Shown here: piece by piece, positions 8,908 to 17,988 of the stretch
How the letters are laid out: each line of letters starts with the position of its first letter
How positions within the stretch are numbered: position 1 is the stretch's first letter
Source: an uncultured SAR86 cluster bacterium
Lineage (GTDB): Bacteria > Pseudomonadota > Gammaproteobacteria > Magnimaribacterales > D2472
Reading direction: 5' to 3'
Assembly (NCBI GenBank): GCA_902630885.1
Contig: CACOWI010000008.1
Coordinates: forward strand, 1 to 57,033
DNA: 57,033 nt
Notes under the pieces: model-generated
The model's input: the letters and a program-made list of their open reading frames with translations, nothing else
What the model was told of the DNA's origin: nothing
Database searches by the model: none
Position numbers and translations under genes: made by a program

Positions 8908-10113
8908 TTAATTAACAGTGCTCTCAATATGTTTAGAAATACTTCTAAACATAGCAACATGTGCTGCTTTTGAGTACTCCCTCTCTGACCTAAATCTATG
9001 ATTTGAAGAAGTCTTTGCTATAACAACATTTGAAACTGGATTAACATAAATAAACTGGTTAAAAATGCCGTGAGCAGTGAAATCAGTTATTGGATCTCCG
9101 GGAACCCACCATTGATAACCATAACCCCATTCATTTGAGGAAAGTTCTCCTGCATTTGGCATTAAATGAGGAGCATCTGGAGTATGAGATTCTGAAATCC
9201 AGTCTCTAGGAACAATTTGTTCGCCCTCCCAAGCGCCCTCGTTTAAATATAATTGCCCAAACTTAGCAAAATCACGCAGGGTTGCATTTAAGCCACCAAG
9301 CGCCATATCAGTACCAGTATTATCAGCAATGTAGTAAGCATCACTTTCTGTTCCTAATTTGCTCCATATTCTCTTATATAAATATTCTCTTAATGGCATA
9401 TTAGTAACTGATTCAAGAATCATGCCTAAAACCTGAGTATCAATACTTACATAATGATTGTATGTTCCCTGTTCTTTTCCATTTTTCAGTGTCTTAGCAA
9501 AATCCCTAAATGATGACCCTCTAGCGGTTGCTCTAGCAAATCTATTTATATCTGAATTTGGATCAGCATAATCCTCATTAAATTCTATTCCTGATGACAT
9601 TTGAAGAAGGTTTTTAATCTTTACATCTTCATAGCCAGTTCCATCAAAATCATCAAGATATTTTGAAACTTTATCGTCAATACTATCTATCAGGCCCTCA
9701 TCAACAGCTATGCCAAAAAGAGCTGATAAGTATGATTTAGAAACTGAAAAAGCAATATGTTTACTGTCTTTAGTGTTGCCATTCCAGTAATTTTCAAAAA
9801 GCATTTTACCGTTATGTAAAATTATAAGGCCGTCTGTATGAAAGTGATCTAATCCATCTAATAAATTTAATTCATCACCTTCAAAGACATAAGATTCGGG
9901 TAAATCATATTCTTTTTTTTCAAAAATATAAGGCTTTTCTGATGCGGGTATTGGTGAAGATGTTTCAAAAATTTCATCAATACTGATAAAGTTTTTAGCT
10001 ATTGATTTTTCATTATATAAGTTTGCTAACTTATAGAGCCTAACAATATTAGGGCTATAGATTGCCAAGCTCAGAATCAATAATGCTAATATTGCTACAA
10101 AAAATTTACTCAT
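8908..10113 (-). CDS. serine hydrolase, class C beta-lactamase-like (EstB/D,D-peptidase family)
   Basis: A 401-residue protein with an N-terminal membrane anchor or signal segment (residues about 4-20). The catalytic SxxK tetrad is FSVSKSYL (Ser123, Lys126). YNHYVSIDTQ near residue 218 is at the Tyr-x-Ser/Asn position, and TAHGIFNQF near 347 is at the KTG/HTG position. The family includes penicillin-binding proteins, esterases and 6-aminohexanoate-dimer hydrolases; the YVS/HG variants suggest an esterase or amidase rather than a true beta-lactamase. It ends 17 nt from the cupin gene upstream. Confidence 0.85.
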   Translation of the reverse strand: MSKFFVAILALLILSLAIYSPNIVRLYKLANLYNEKSIAKNFISIDEIFETSSPIPASEKPYIFEKKEYDLPESYVFEGDELNLLDGLDHFHTDGLIILHNGKMLFENYWNGNTKDSKHIAFSVSKSYLSALFGIAVDEGLIDSIDDKVSKYLDDFDGTGYEDVKIKNLLQMSSGIEFNEDYADPNSDINRFARATARGSSFRDFAKTLKNGKEQGTYNHYVSIDTQVLGMILESVTNMPLREYLYKRIWSKLGTESDAYYIADNTGTDMALGGLNATLRDFAKFGQLYLNEGAWEGEQIVPRDWISESHTPDAPHLMPNAGELSSNEWGYGYQWWVPGDPITDFTAHGIFNQFIYVNPVSNVVIAKTSSNHRFRSEREYSKAAHVAMFRSISKHIESTVN

Positions 10114-10130
10114 AGGTTTATCTCCCTAAA

Positions 10131-10490
10131 CTATATCCATTGATCATTTGGAGCAGTCAATTCGTCAATCTCATCACCAGTGTTAACTATTCCTCTTGGC
10201 TCTACTAACATTATACTTGCTTCATCATTTGCATAGGGTCTATGCTTTATTCCTTTAGGTACAACTATCATTTCACCCTTTTCAAGTTTAATTGTTTCAG
10301 TCTCAAACTCAATAAACATTTCACCATCCATGACAATAAATACTTCATCTGTGCCATCATGCTTGTGCCAAATGAAATCATTTTGAATTTTGACTAATTT
10401 AAATTGGTAATCGTTAAGCTCAGCTATAACTTTAGGTGACCATTGATCCGTGAACTTTTGAAATTTATTTTTAAAATTAATTTTTTTCAT
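10131..10490 (-). CDS. cupin-domain protein
   Basis: A 119-residue single-domain cupin. Cupin motif 1 is FIWHKHDGTDEVFIVMDGEM (residues about 39-58), with two His and a Glu as metal ligands; motif 2 is VPKGIKHRPYANDEA (near 77). Small cupins of this type act as mannose-6-phosphate isomerase-like enzymes or as small-molecule sensors. The ATG shares one base with the stop of the DUF2147 gene (TAATG), so the genes are translationally coupled. Confidence 0.85.
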   Translation of the reverse strand: MKKINFKNKFQKFTDQWSPKVIAELNDYQFKLVKIQNDFIWHKHDGTDEVFIVMDGEMFIEFETETIKLEKGEMIVVPKGIKHRPYANDEASIMLVEPRGIVNTGDEIDELTAPNDQWI

Positions 10491-10981
10491 TAGAGTATTT
10501 CTTTTAGTTCAATCTTCTTTGTTCCATCGTCGCTATATTCGACTGTTATAGGTTTCCATTCTTCATGACCACACATTCTTAGCAAACAGCCTTCTACTTT
10601 TAAATTTCCATTTTGTAATAAATATATGTTTGATTTAAAAACTCTTCCTCTGCCGGGATCATAAATCTTACCGCCTGATAGTTTCTCTGCACCATCAGTA
10701 TATTTAAAGCCGCTTATTAAATTGATACCCACGATACTTCTGTTTCTTAAGGATTTTTCCTTATTATTCTTATCAAGAATTAATTTTTGGTCTACTCCAT
10801 CATCAACAAAAATATGTTCTATAGTTGCGCATAATTCTTTTTCACACTCATTCACCAAAACAATGGATTGAGAAGTCAGCCAATATCCAATCATTGAGTG
10901 ATTACTTTCAGAGTGTAAATTTAAAGATAAAAGTATTGTGAAATAAACAATATAAATTCTATTTAAATTTCTTTTAAGCAT
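10490..10981 (-). CDS. DUF2147-family secreted protein
   Basis: A 163-residue protein. After a hydrophobic leader (about residues 9-24) it shows the DUF2147 pattern: GYWLTSQS at the mature N-terminus, the block SGGKIYDPGRGRVFKSNIYL in the middle, and NLKVEGCLLRMCGHEEWKPI at the end. DUF2147 proteins are small periplasmic beta-barrel or lipocalin-like proteins without an assigned reaction. It overlaps the preceding lipoprotein gene by 8 nt and is coupled to the cupin downstream. Confidence 0.8.
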   Translation of the reverse strand: MLKRNLNRIYIVYFTILLSLNLHSESNHSMIGYWLTSQSIVLVNECEKELCATIEHIFVDDGVDQKLILDKNNKEKSLRNRSIVGINLISGFKYTDGAEKLSGGKIYDPGRGRVFKSNIYLLQNGNLKVEGCLLRMCGHEEWKPITVEYSDDGTKKIELKEIL

Positions 10982-11543
10982 TTGATGCTCTATCCAACAA
11001 ATCTATAATTTTAGCCTCTAATACGTTTTTCGATAAACATATTCTGTATGGATTATCGCTGTATACAGGATTGCCTACTAATAATTCCTTTGGATTATCG
11101 GATTTAAATCTCCATCTAGTTCCTGTTTCTTTTGAATAAAAAATGTATTTGATTTCGTCATTACTGATTTGATACAAATCGTCTTGATTGGTTATTTTAA
11201 AAGCGATTACTGCTTCTAAATACGAACCAAATATTCTATCAATGTATTTGACATAAATTTCATTATTCATAAATCCGCAATCAATGTAATTAGTAATTTC
11301 TTCTCCCTCAAAACGAATTGTATTTTCTGAAAAGATATCTATTTCGGAATTAAATATTTTTGATAGCTCTTCACTAATATTAATAAGAATCTTTTCAGTA
11401 ACAGTGTTTTCAAATATATCCATTCTAGAGTATGTCTCTACTAATGGTGGTTTATAAATATTTTTAGATTCTTCAATCTCACATGAGTATAGAAAAATAA
11501 TTACAGATGCTATAACAAAAATATTACATCGATTTATGGTCAA
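10974..11543 (-). CDS. putative lipoprotein, unknown function
   Basis: I prefer the TTG at 11543, which overlaps the cytochrome stop codon (TTGA), over an ATG at 11564 that overlaps by 25 nt. The resulting 189-residue protein has a hydrophobic leader ending IIFLYSC, a lipobox-like site (Tyr at -2 is unusual). The mature part, about 170 residues, is Glu/Ile/Asp-rich with no recognised domain. Tight overlap with the dihaem cytochrome upstream and the DUF2147 gene downstream puts it in the same operon as the cytochrome and beta-helix proteins. Confidence 0.65.
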   Translation of the reverse strand: MTINRCNIFVIASVIIFLYSCEIEESKNIYKPPLVETYSRMDIFENTVTEKILINISEELSKIFNSEIDIFSENTIRFEGEEITNYIDCGFMNNEIYVKYIDRIFGSYLEAVIAFKITNQDDLYQISNDEIKYIFYSKETGTRWRFKSDNPKELLVGNPVYSDNPYRICLSKNVLEAKIIDLLDRASNA

Positions 11544-12577
11544 TCTTCCATCACCATTATCCACTCTCTCACCATTTCTACTGCTTCAGTATGTGAAAGG
11601 GCTCTTCCAGATTCTGGCATCATTACCCCTGGATCAAGAGATATCATTCTATGTAATAAAATTGATTCATCTGGCTTGCCTGGAACAATTGAATATTTTA
11701 ATCCCCCGCTACCTCTTCCTGTTGCAACAGGTTTTTTATATAAACCCAGATGTATCTTTCTAGTTTCATCAAGATGAAGATAAAGCCCAGTTGAATTAGC
11801 ATTTCCTGTCGGCGAATGACAATGTCCACAATTTACATCTAAATAAGATCGAACTCTATCATTAATGCTCTCATTTTCGTCTGTCCAGTCAACTGGTGAA
11901 ACTAGCTCCATGGGATAATCATCTATTATTTGTCTATTCATCCAATATGTTAGTTGATTAAATTCTCCCTCTTTAAAATCAAACTTTTTGTTTAGGTTTC
12001 TAGCCTTTGGTCCAATAGGAGTAATTTTGTCTTTGGCGGCATGACATTCCTTACACTGATTTACATTTGGCACACGATATCTTACGTCCCTGTCATTACC
12101 CATAAAATCAGTCCATGAAACATTAATAGTTTTCCCAGCAATTTTCTTATATGCCTCATTTTGTTCTTCATTCCATGCATAAGATACTGCCTCCCATCCA
12201 TTCTCTTTCCTGAGCAAAAGTCTTGTCTCTAAAAGATTCATTCCAAGTTCAGGATCTCTTTCATCAACAGGATAATAAAATGTCTTAATTAGAGCAGAGC
12301 CAACAGGAAAATTAAATACCCAATTCTCCTCATATTCAGCGTGTTTGCCACCTGGAACATATACCCATCTCTGTTTATAAGAATAATCAGAAAATAAAGT
12401 TGATATAAGTTCATACGGTATTACATTCTCGTGGGGCACTTGTGCTGAGTCATCAAGAAAAAAACCAAATTCTGATAGTTTTGATGGAAATGAATCTGAA
12501 ATAATAAGATTATCATTAACCGCATTTAGCCTGGTGCACAGAATAAGCACTAGCAAAAACTGAAATTTCTTTTTCAT
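11540..12577 (-). CDS. dihaem c-type cytochrome of the SO_2930/HNE_0200 family
   Basis: A 345-residue exported protein with signal peptide MKKKFQFLLVLILCTRLNA. Two haem-binding motifs are present, CKECH near residue 176 and CGHCH near residue 252, in the context expected of the TIGR03806-type family (SO_2930/HNE_0200), which is regularly encoded next to a parallel beta-helix protein as here. It is presumably a periplasmic electron carrier or cytochrome-linked enzyme; the redox partner is unknown. Start ATG 12577 is 5 nt after the stop of the beta-helix gene. Confidence 0.85.
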   Translation of the reverse strand: MKKKFQFLLVLILCTRLNAVNDNLIISDSFPSKLSEFGFFLDDSAQVPHENVIPYELISTLFSDYSYKQRWVYVPGGKHAEYEENWVFNFPVGSALIKTFYYPVDERDPELGMNLLETRLLLRKENGWEAVSYAWNEEQNEAYKKIAGKTINVSWTDFMGNDRDVRYRVPNVNQCKECHAAKDKITPIGPKARNLNKKFDFKEGEFNQLTYWMNRQIIDDYPMELVSPVDWTDENESINDRVRSYLDVNCGHCHSPTGNANSTGLYLHLDETRKIHLGLYKKPVATGRGSGGLKYSIVPGKPDESILLHRMISLDPGVMMPESGRALSHTEAVEMVREWIMVMED

Positions 12578-12582
12578 TATCC

Positions 12583-13803
12583 CTATATACCGTCTATTAC
12601 AATCGGTTCCAGTGGATTAATGACCCCTTTAAATTCTTTTTTCTCTGTTCGAACAGGATTCGAAAATCCTAACATATACTTTATTGGACTAATTGTTAGA
12701 AAACTAACATCACTATTTTCGTCCACCTTTAACTTGTCTTCGTTTGGTTGCCCAAATATCATCTGAGAGACTGGCACAACACCATCCCAAAAAATATCTG
12801 GCATATTTCCCTCACTAATTTCAAATAATGCTTTTGCTAAATCCCCTGTTTCAACATCTGGATCAAAACCTCCAGGACCATAAGTATTATTATGAATTTG
12901 GATCCTTCTAGGATGAGGGTAATAATTAGGATCATCTGTTTCGTCAGAGTATGAAACAATTGAGAGATTGACTGTTCCATTTCCACTCATAACATTATTA
13001 AAAACTTCAACATCTGAGTTTGCCATAATTATGATGCCTGTTCCTCTTGGCACCTCACCAACGATATTTCCCTCAGGAGCAAAATTATCAGTATCATTAT
13101 CAACTGACTTATTATCAAAAACTCTTATATGATGCCCGCCCTGTTGAGGCAGGTCTGGTAAATCAAATATTAAAATGCCGCCCGTATTGTGCGAAGCTAA
13201 ATTGTTATATACATCGGCGTAATATGAGTTTTCAATCTCAATTCCAGCAACGTTATATTGAGCAATGCTATTTCTAACAATAATATTCTTGGATTGTCCT
13301 ACATAGATTCCAGCATCGGAAGCTCCAATTGCAACACAACCATCAATAAGGACATCTTCAGACTCAACTGGATAAAAACCATATGCGCCGTTTGTACTTT
13401 TTGGGCCACCTGTCCACTCTGTTCTTAGATTAATCATATTGATGCCCTTTGATCCTATTACTTTAAGCGCATCGCCTTTTGCATCTAAAATAGCAAAGTC
13501 CTTCAAGGTTACTCCATTAGATGTTACTAAAAATCCTTGTGCTCCTGATTGTTGGTTCTTAAAATCCAGCACAGTTTCATTCATTCCCTCGCCAATTACC
13601 GTCACATCATCAACATCCAACGACAAACCATCCTCAAATAAATAATAGCCAGACTTAATTAATAGCGTGTCACCTTCTGACATTAAAATAAGTGCTTCTT
13701 GAAGGTCCTCTTGAGCATTCTCACCAGGGCCAATAATTATTTCTTTAGCCTTAAAATGAGCAGAAAATAGCATGAGTGCAAATAGCACGCATAAACTATT
13801 CAA
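12583..13803 (-). CDS. parallel beta-helix repeat protein (SO_2929 family), exported
   Basis: About 406 residues from TTG 13803. Repeated right-handed beta-helix rungs run through residues about 60-290 (for example NIIVRNSIAQYNVAGIEIEN, YNNLASHNTGGILIFD, DVEVFNNVMSGNGTVNLSI). The family is the partner of the dihaem cytochrome downstream (TIGR03805/TIGR03806 pair). The reading frame stays open above the TTG: ten codons upstream, at 13833, an ATT sits 7 nt after an AGGGG ribosome-binding site and would give a leader with two lysines ahead of the hydrophobic core, a better signal peptide. The true start may therefore be non-canonical. Confidence 0.82.
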   Translation of the reverse strand: MNSLCVLFALMLFSAHFKAKEIIIGPGENAQEDLQEALILMSEGDTLLIKSGYYLFEDGLSLDVDDVTVIGEGMNETVLDFKNQQSGAQGFLVTSNGVTLKDFAILDAKGDALKVIGSKGINMINLRTEWTGGPKSTNGAYGFYPVESEDVLIDGCVAIGASDAGIYVGQSKNIIVRNSIAQYNVAGIEIENSYYADVYNNLASHNTGGILIFDLPDLPQQGGHHIRVFDNKSVDNDTDNFAPEGNIVGEVPRGTGIIIMANSDVEVFNNVMSGNGTVNLSIVSYSDETDDPNYYPHPRRIQIHNNTYGPGGFDPDVETGDLAKALFEISEGNMPDIFWDGVVPVSQMIFGQPNEDKLKVDENSDVSFLTISPIKYMLGFSNPVRTEKKEFKGVINPLEPIVIDGI

Positions 13804-13899
13804 GATATTTTTTTTAAAATTATTTAAAAAAATATTTATTCCCCTATATGTAATTTCTATTGTATTAGAAATATTCGATAGAACAAAGAAAAGAGTTAC

Positions 13900-14364
13900 C
13901 TATGGGGCTATTTCAATATTAATTTGTTTAGATACTATTGGTTTGTAATTTTTATCCGATCCGATTTGATTAATTGGTTTGTGCTCGTAATCACCTATAA
14001 CAAGCTGAAGTGAGTATTTGCCAGGTGGTAGAGTTAACTCTGCTTCTTTTTGACCCCCACCAAAATGCAGAATATTGTTATCAAACGGTATAGGTTGATT
14101 TTTATATTTTTCTACATCGTAGGCATTGTTGATAATGAGGTGATGATGTCCACTCACAGAGCAATCAGTAGATTTCTCAATAATTACACCCGCTGGAGAG
14201 ACATTTATGTTTTTACTACCGAATTCAACTTTGAACTTCTGACTTGCTGAAATAAAACCATCTTGTGGTGTTACAAAGAAAAGCTCAACCTGCTCGCAAT
14301 CAGTAGTTGATAGGTCTGAAAATACAACTGGAGAGATAAAAAGAAAAAAAAGTATATTTTTCAT
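13900..14364 (-). CDS. DUF4399-family secreted protein
   Basis: A 154-residue protein with signal peptide MKNILFFLFISPVVFS. It contains VSGHHHLIIN near residue 68, LHFGGGQKEAELTLPPGKYS near 104 and LVIGDYEHKP near 125, the conserved blocks of DUF4399, a single beta-sandwich domain found in periplasmic proteins of marine and soil bacteria. The function is unknown; the HHH cluster could bind metal. It starts 2 nt after the stop of the sterol-desaturase-type gene. Confidence 0.8.
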   Translation of the reverse strand: MKNILFFLFISPVVFSDLSTTDCEQVELFFVTPQDGFISASQKFKVEFGSKNINVSPAGVIIEKSTDCSVSGHHHLIINNAYDVEKYKNQPIPFDNNILHFGGGQKEAELTLPPGKYSLQLVIGDYEHKPINQIGSDKNYKPIVSKQINIEIAP

Positions 14365-14366
14365 AG

Positions 14367-15200
14367 TTAATTCTTAGTTTTTGGTGGGCCAAGAAGAAAA
14401 TATATTGCTTCATTCATGTTAGTAGCATTTTTGATATTTTTAAAAATGTCTGCCCAGCCCATAAAAGTTATTTTTGTTGGATTAAATGTATTAACATTTT
14501 TTACCAAACCAAACTTTACTGGTTCGACTTCTGGCTCAAAAGTACCAAAAATTCTGTCCCATATTATTAATAAATTACCATAGTTTTTATCAATGTATTG
14601 ATTATTAGAGCCATGATGAACTCTATGATGAGATGGAGTGTTAAAAATCCATTCCAATGGACCAAGCTTTCCTATAATCTGAGTATGTCCAACAATACCC
14701 CACAATGTACTTATTACCCCTGCAACTGCTATTAAGGTTGGATCAAACCCAATCAAAGGCAAAATCATAAAAAAAGGTAATTTAGATATTGGTCCAAACC
14801 AAGCTTGCCTAAAAGAAACAGCAAAGTTCATTTCCTCACTTGAGTGATGACTCATATGAATTGCCCATAAGAAATTTACTCTATGAGATATTCTATGATA
14901 AAAATAAAAAACCAAATCTATCATTACAAAAGTTAAAATCCAAAGAGCCCAAATTGGCATTAATGTTGATATATCAAAAAGCTTAAATTGAAATAAATAA
15001 AAATGAAAAGCCAAGGTAATGCCTTTTAATGCAAAGACCATCAAGATATTTCCTGTTAGTAGCCCGATTGTGCATAAAGTGTCATTCTTTTTATAAAGGC
15101 TTTTGTTATAAAAACTAGAAAATAAAACTTCAACAAGTATCAAAAAGAGAACGATTGGAGCTCCAATTGCGTAAACTTCATTTATTGTTAATTCTGTCAT
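14367..15200 (-). CDS. sterol desaturase / fatty acid hydroxylase family membrane protein
   Basis: A 277-residue protein with four or five transmembrane segments and the di-iron histidine clusters of the fatty acid hydroxylase superfamily: FYHRISHRVNFLW (near residue 104), HMSHHSSEEMN (near 118) and HRVHHGSNNQYIDKN (near 191). These enzymes hydroxylate or desaturate membrane lipids or carotenoids. Downstream RIFGTFEPE fits the family. The true lipid substrate cannot be read from sequence. The neighbour upstream is a DUF952 gene 5 nt away. Confidence 0.85.
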   Translation of the reverse strand: MTELTINEVYAIGAPIVLFLILVEVLFSSFYNKSLYKKNDTLCTIGLLTGNILMVFALKGITLAFHFYLFQFKLFDISTLMPIWALWILTFVMIDLVFYFYHRISHRVNFLWAIHMSHHSSEEMNFAVSFRQAWFGPISKLPFFMILPLIGFDPTLIAVAGVISTLWGIVGHTQIIGKLGPLEWIFNTPSHHRVHHGSNNQYIDKNYGNLLIIWDRIFGTFEPEVEPVKFGLVKNVNTFNPTKITFMGWADIFKNIKNATNMNEAIYFLLGPPKTKN

Positions 15201-15205
15201 CTAAA

Positions 15206-15562
15206 CTAATCTTCCGCTTCAAATAAGACTTTTTCAGGTAAATTAAACCCTTTTCTTTCTATATTCCAGTCATTGGATATGTCTGTAGTTAATAATTTAC
15301 CATAAAGATGTGGAAATTTTCCTGATCTTTTGCCTGATATATCCTCTTCGAAAGTCAATTTTGACTTAATATTTTCTGTATTAATTTCGAGCAAAACTAG
15401 ATCATTTAATTCCCTAAAGTACAAATGTAGCGTTAGTGCAAGTTGTTTTGAGGATGAAAGATGGACATAACCATCCTTTTTGTCCAGTTCAGTCTCAATA
15501 TATCCAATTGATTTTGCAATATCCCATTCTTCTTTGTTCAAGACCTTATATAAAAAACTCAT
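15206..15562 (-). CDS. DUF952-family protein
   Basis: A 118-residue protein. Typical DUF952 elements are YKVLNKEEW at the start, DGYVHLSSSKQLALTLHLYF near residue 31, and FPHLYGKL near residue 84. The fold resembles ADP-ribosyl transferases but no activity is established for the bacterial family. It is followed by the desaturase-type gene and preceded, 17 nt away, by the SRPBCC gene in the same direction. Confidence 0.8.
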   Translation of the reverse strand: MSFLYKVLNKEEWDIAKSIGYIETELDKKDGYVHLSSSKQLALTLHLYFRELNDLVLLEINTENIKSKLTFEEDISGKRSGKFPHLYGKLLTTDISNDWNIERKGFNLPEKVLFEAED

Positions 15563-15579
15563 TATGGTTACTCTATTTT

Positions 15580-15972
15580 TTAATTGTTTTCTAAAACTTT
15601 CTTTATTCCTTCTATTGAGATTAACATTCCGTTATGTATAGCATCAGCAAACATCTCAGGGTCTATTTCTGTTCTCCAATTTAATTTACAGCAATTATTT
15701 TCCATAGCTATTACTTCCATTGTGGCGAGGTGATGATTTAACGGCGCTGCAGTTTTAATAGCAGAATATTTTAAAATCATATTTTCATTATCATTTAATA
15801 AAATTTTTTCTTTAATAGTGCCTATTCCATCCATTTGAAATACTCTACAGTCTCCAATCATTTCAATTTCTTCCACAGATGGAACCCAATCACATCTTGT
15901 GACATCTGATAATATCTCCCACAATGAAGGTGCTTCAATGTTGAAAACAATTTCTTCTTTAATAACTTTCAC
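15580..15972 (-). CDS. SRPBCC-family (START/Bet v1-like) protein
   Basis: No ATG opens this frame. The GTG at 15972 gives a 130-residue protein beginning VKVIKEEIVFN, which fits the family start (strand beta1 followed by APSLWEILSDVTRCDWVP); a TTG at 16008 would add 12 residues and run into the promoter of the divergent MAPEG gene. The helix-grip fold binds hydrophobic ligands (polyketide cyclase/dehydrase type). Ligand unknown. It probably heads the minus-strand run down to the desaturase gene. Confidence 0.72.
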   Translation of the reverse strand: MKVIKEEIVFNIEAPSLWEILSDVTRCDWVPSVEEIEMIGDCRVFQMDGIGTIKEKILLNDNENMILKYSAIKTAAPLNHHLATMEVIAMENNCCKLNWRTEIDPEMFADAIHNGMLISIEGIKKVLENN

Positions 15973-16024
15973 GCGTATATTATGTCTATAATTAGTTAGA
16001 CGAAGCAAATTTATAAGGTCGTAT

Positions 16025-16447
16025 ATGTTTGAAGATTATTACAGCTCAATTTTAGGTTTATGGTTAATACTTGCAACAATTATGGTACAGCTAATAGTGG
16101 CCATAAGAGTACACCGAGGACAAAAAGGCGGTTATAGCCCAGGCAAAGTAAAGCCTGAGCTAGGCCAGCTATCCATTGTATTTAGATCTCATAGAACATT
16201 TCATAATTCATTAGAAAATATAATTCCAGTCTTAGGGATGGCTTTTCTAGCAATGTTTTCTGGTTACGGAGCCTTAAAACTATCAATTGTTATTTGGATA
16301 TATGCTATAGCAAGGATCATTCATATGATCTTATATTACAGAATTGCGACTGAAAAAAATCCGAGTCCAAGAAGCATTCCTTATATAGTGGGATTTTTTG
16401 TAACTTTTTATCTTATGGTTGATCTAGGAATACACCTTTTATTATGA
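16025..16447 (+). CDS. MAPEG-family membrane protein
   Basis: A 140-residue protein with four transmembrane helices and the MAPEG signature RSHRTFHNSLENIIP (residues about 58-72; R..H.N..E pattern). MAPEG proteins use glutathione in detoxification or peroxide reduction at the membrane. It overlaps the following GFA gene by 4 nt (ATGA), so the two are coupled; since GFA proteins were first linked to glutathione adducts, a joint thiol-related role is plausible but unproven. Confidence 0.85.
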   Translation: MFEDYYSSILGLWLILATIMVQLIVAIRVHRGQKGGYSPGKVKPELGQLSIVFRSHRTFHNSLENIIPVLGMAFLAMFSGYGALKLSIVIWIYAIARIIHMILYYRIATEKNPSPRSIPYIVGFFVTFYLMVDLGIHLLL

Positions 16448-16902
16448 AAAATGGTTCTAATATTCAGACAGGTAGTTGTCAGTGTGGGGAAATTACATAT
16501 AGTCTTGATAGAGAAAAAGTTATTTCTGCTCATCATTGTCATTGTAAAGATTGCCAACGAACAACGGGCTGTGGCAAAGCAACAATACTATTTATTGCAA
16601 AAAAATATGTGGATCTTAATGGTGAACTGAAGTTTTTTGAAAGCAAAGGCTCGTCTGGCTCTCACGTCAGAAGAGGCTTCTGCCCAAATTGTGGATCAGG
16701 TATTTTGAGTTATGCAAAAGAAATTTCTAGAATTTTTTATGTTAAAGCTGGTACCTTAGACGACTCAAGTTGGGTAACAATCGATTCAAATTTTTTTACA
16801 AAATCAGCACATAATTGGAATATGCCAGACAAATCTATTAAATGTTTTGAAGGTAACCCAAGTGTTATAAGTGGCATTAAAACAATATTAAAATCTTTTT
16901 AA
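16444..16902 (+). CDS. GFA-family zinc-binding protein (CENP-V/GFA fold)
   Basis: A 152-residue protein with GSCQCGEITY (near residue 10), HCHCKDCQRTTGCG (near 32) and GFCPNCGSGIL (near 77), the cysteine clusters that bind two zinc ions in the GFA (glutathione-dependent formaldehyde-activating) family. The enzymatic role of the founding member has been questioned, so the reaction is left open. One of three GFA proteins in the window (also at 21483 and 22302). Its stop is 4 nt from the convergent gene. Confidence 0.85.
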   Translation: MKNGSNIQTGSCQCGEITYSLDREKVISAHHCHCKDCQRTTGCGKATILFIAKKYVDLNGELKFFESKGSSGSHVRRGFCPNCGSGILSYAKEISRIFYVKAGTLDDSSWVTIDSNFFTKSAHNWNMPDKSIKCFEGNPSVISGIKTILKSF

Positions 16903-16906
16903 TTTT

Positions 16907-17977
16907 CTATGAAGTTTCTGAATGCTCCTCTACAATTTTCTCAATTTTATTAATTGAATCAAGGTCCCCTTTTTGATACTTATTTGATAGCTCAAAGAGT
17001 CTCACAAAAAGATTTGCGCCATTAACCTCTTTTTTCAATTTAAATGTCTTTGATTTATTTAATTTTTTGTCCCACTGGCTTCGAACCTCTTCCCAAAAAG
17101 GGTATGTAGTTTCCCAAAATTCTTTTCCTGCACCCCAATCAAAATCATCTACTCTTTGATATCTTGCAAGACCTATTTCTTTAGCTATTACTTTCTTATT
17201 GTCGCCTAAAACTACCTTCTTATTGTTTTGTTCGTGGACCCATCCGTCTGGAGTAATTGTTTGAATATTTCTACCAATCATTACGTCATAGTCATCTCTT
17301 ATTGAAGCCTCTCGTCTTGGTAAAGGCCTCCAAGTTTCGTTTGAAGTCCATGATGAGAAATTATCAGCATGCTCCCATTTTCCATATCCTTGATATCTGG
17401 GAGAGTCATCCACTTGATAGACTGACTGTGACCATGCTCCTTTTTTATCAGCCCACAAAGGTCTCTTTTTTTCCCATGTATTGTTTCCAACATAAGCATT
17501 TATCTCATTGTCCTGATATTTCCAGTCTTGCCTCCAGTGTTTTACAACTATTGGCATAGAAACCTTGCCATCGTCTTGCTCAAAGTACATAACCATGATG
17601 TGTTGCAAGCTTATAAAATCTTTTCTGTCCTCAACGAGAACAACAAACTCTGTTCCCCATGATTGGTATGGTTGCTGAGGAACATAGTCCGGAACAAAAC
17701 CCATAGTCTCCATAAAATCAAAAAATATTCTATATTCTCCCTGCATGGAAAGTATTGCTAGTCTATCTTTTTCAAATTTAGTTAGATTATTATCTTTTAG
17801 CTTTTCCCAATATGGACTTGAATTCTCATCTAGCTTTACATCTGGACCAAGTGTTGTTCCCCCTCTTGGGGCTTTAAGCATTGGATCATCTAGATGACTC
17901 CATCCAAATATATAGCCACCTTCGTCAGATTGAAGAGCTGTATGCGATATTAAAAATAAAATTAAAATTCTTTTCAT
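16907..17977 (-). CDS. DUF6607-family secreted protein
   Basis: A 356-residue protein with signal peptide MKRILILFLISHTALQS. The core reads ILSMQGEYRIFFDFMETMGF (near residue 72), YQSWGTEFVVLVEDRKDFIS (near 102) and VVKHWRQDWKYQ (near 141). This pattern agrees with what I know as DUF6607, found in marine and soil gammaproteobacteria; the function is unknown. Rich in Trp and charged residues. Opposite-strand ORFs here are shadows. Confidence 0.7.
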   Translation of the reverse strand: MKRILILFLISHTALQSDEGGYIFGWSHLDDPMLKAPRGGTTLGPDVKLDENSSPYWEKLKDNNLTKFEKDRLAILSMQGEYRIFFDFMETMGFVPDYVPQQPYQSWGTEFVVLVEDRKDFISLQHIMVMYFEQDDGKVSMPIVVKHWRQDWKYQDNEINAYVGNNTWEKKRPLWADKKGAWSQSVYQVDDSPRYQGYGKWEHADNFSSWTSNETWRPLPRREASIRDDYDVMIGRNIQTITPDGWVHEQNNKKVVLGDNKKVIAKEIGLARYQRVDDFDWGAGKEFWETTYPFWEEVRSQWDKKLNKSKTFKLKKEVNGANLFVRLFELSNKYQKGDLDSINKIEKIVEEHSETS

Positions 17978-17988
17978 ATGCGAATATT

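Noticed and set aside
17257-17559. 100-residue plus-strand frame inside the DUF6607 gene
   Set aside because: Shadow of a well-supported minus-strand gene; no ribosome-binding site or family features.
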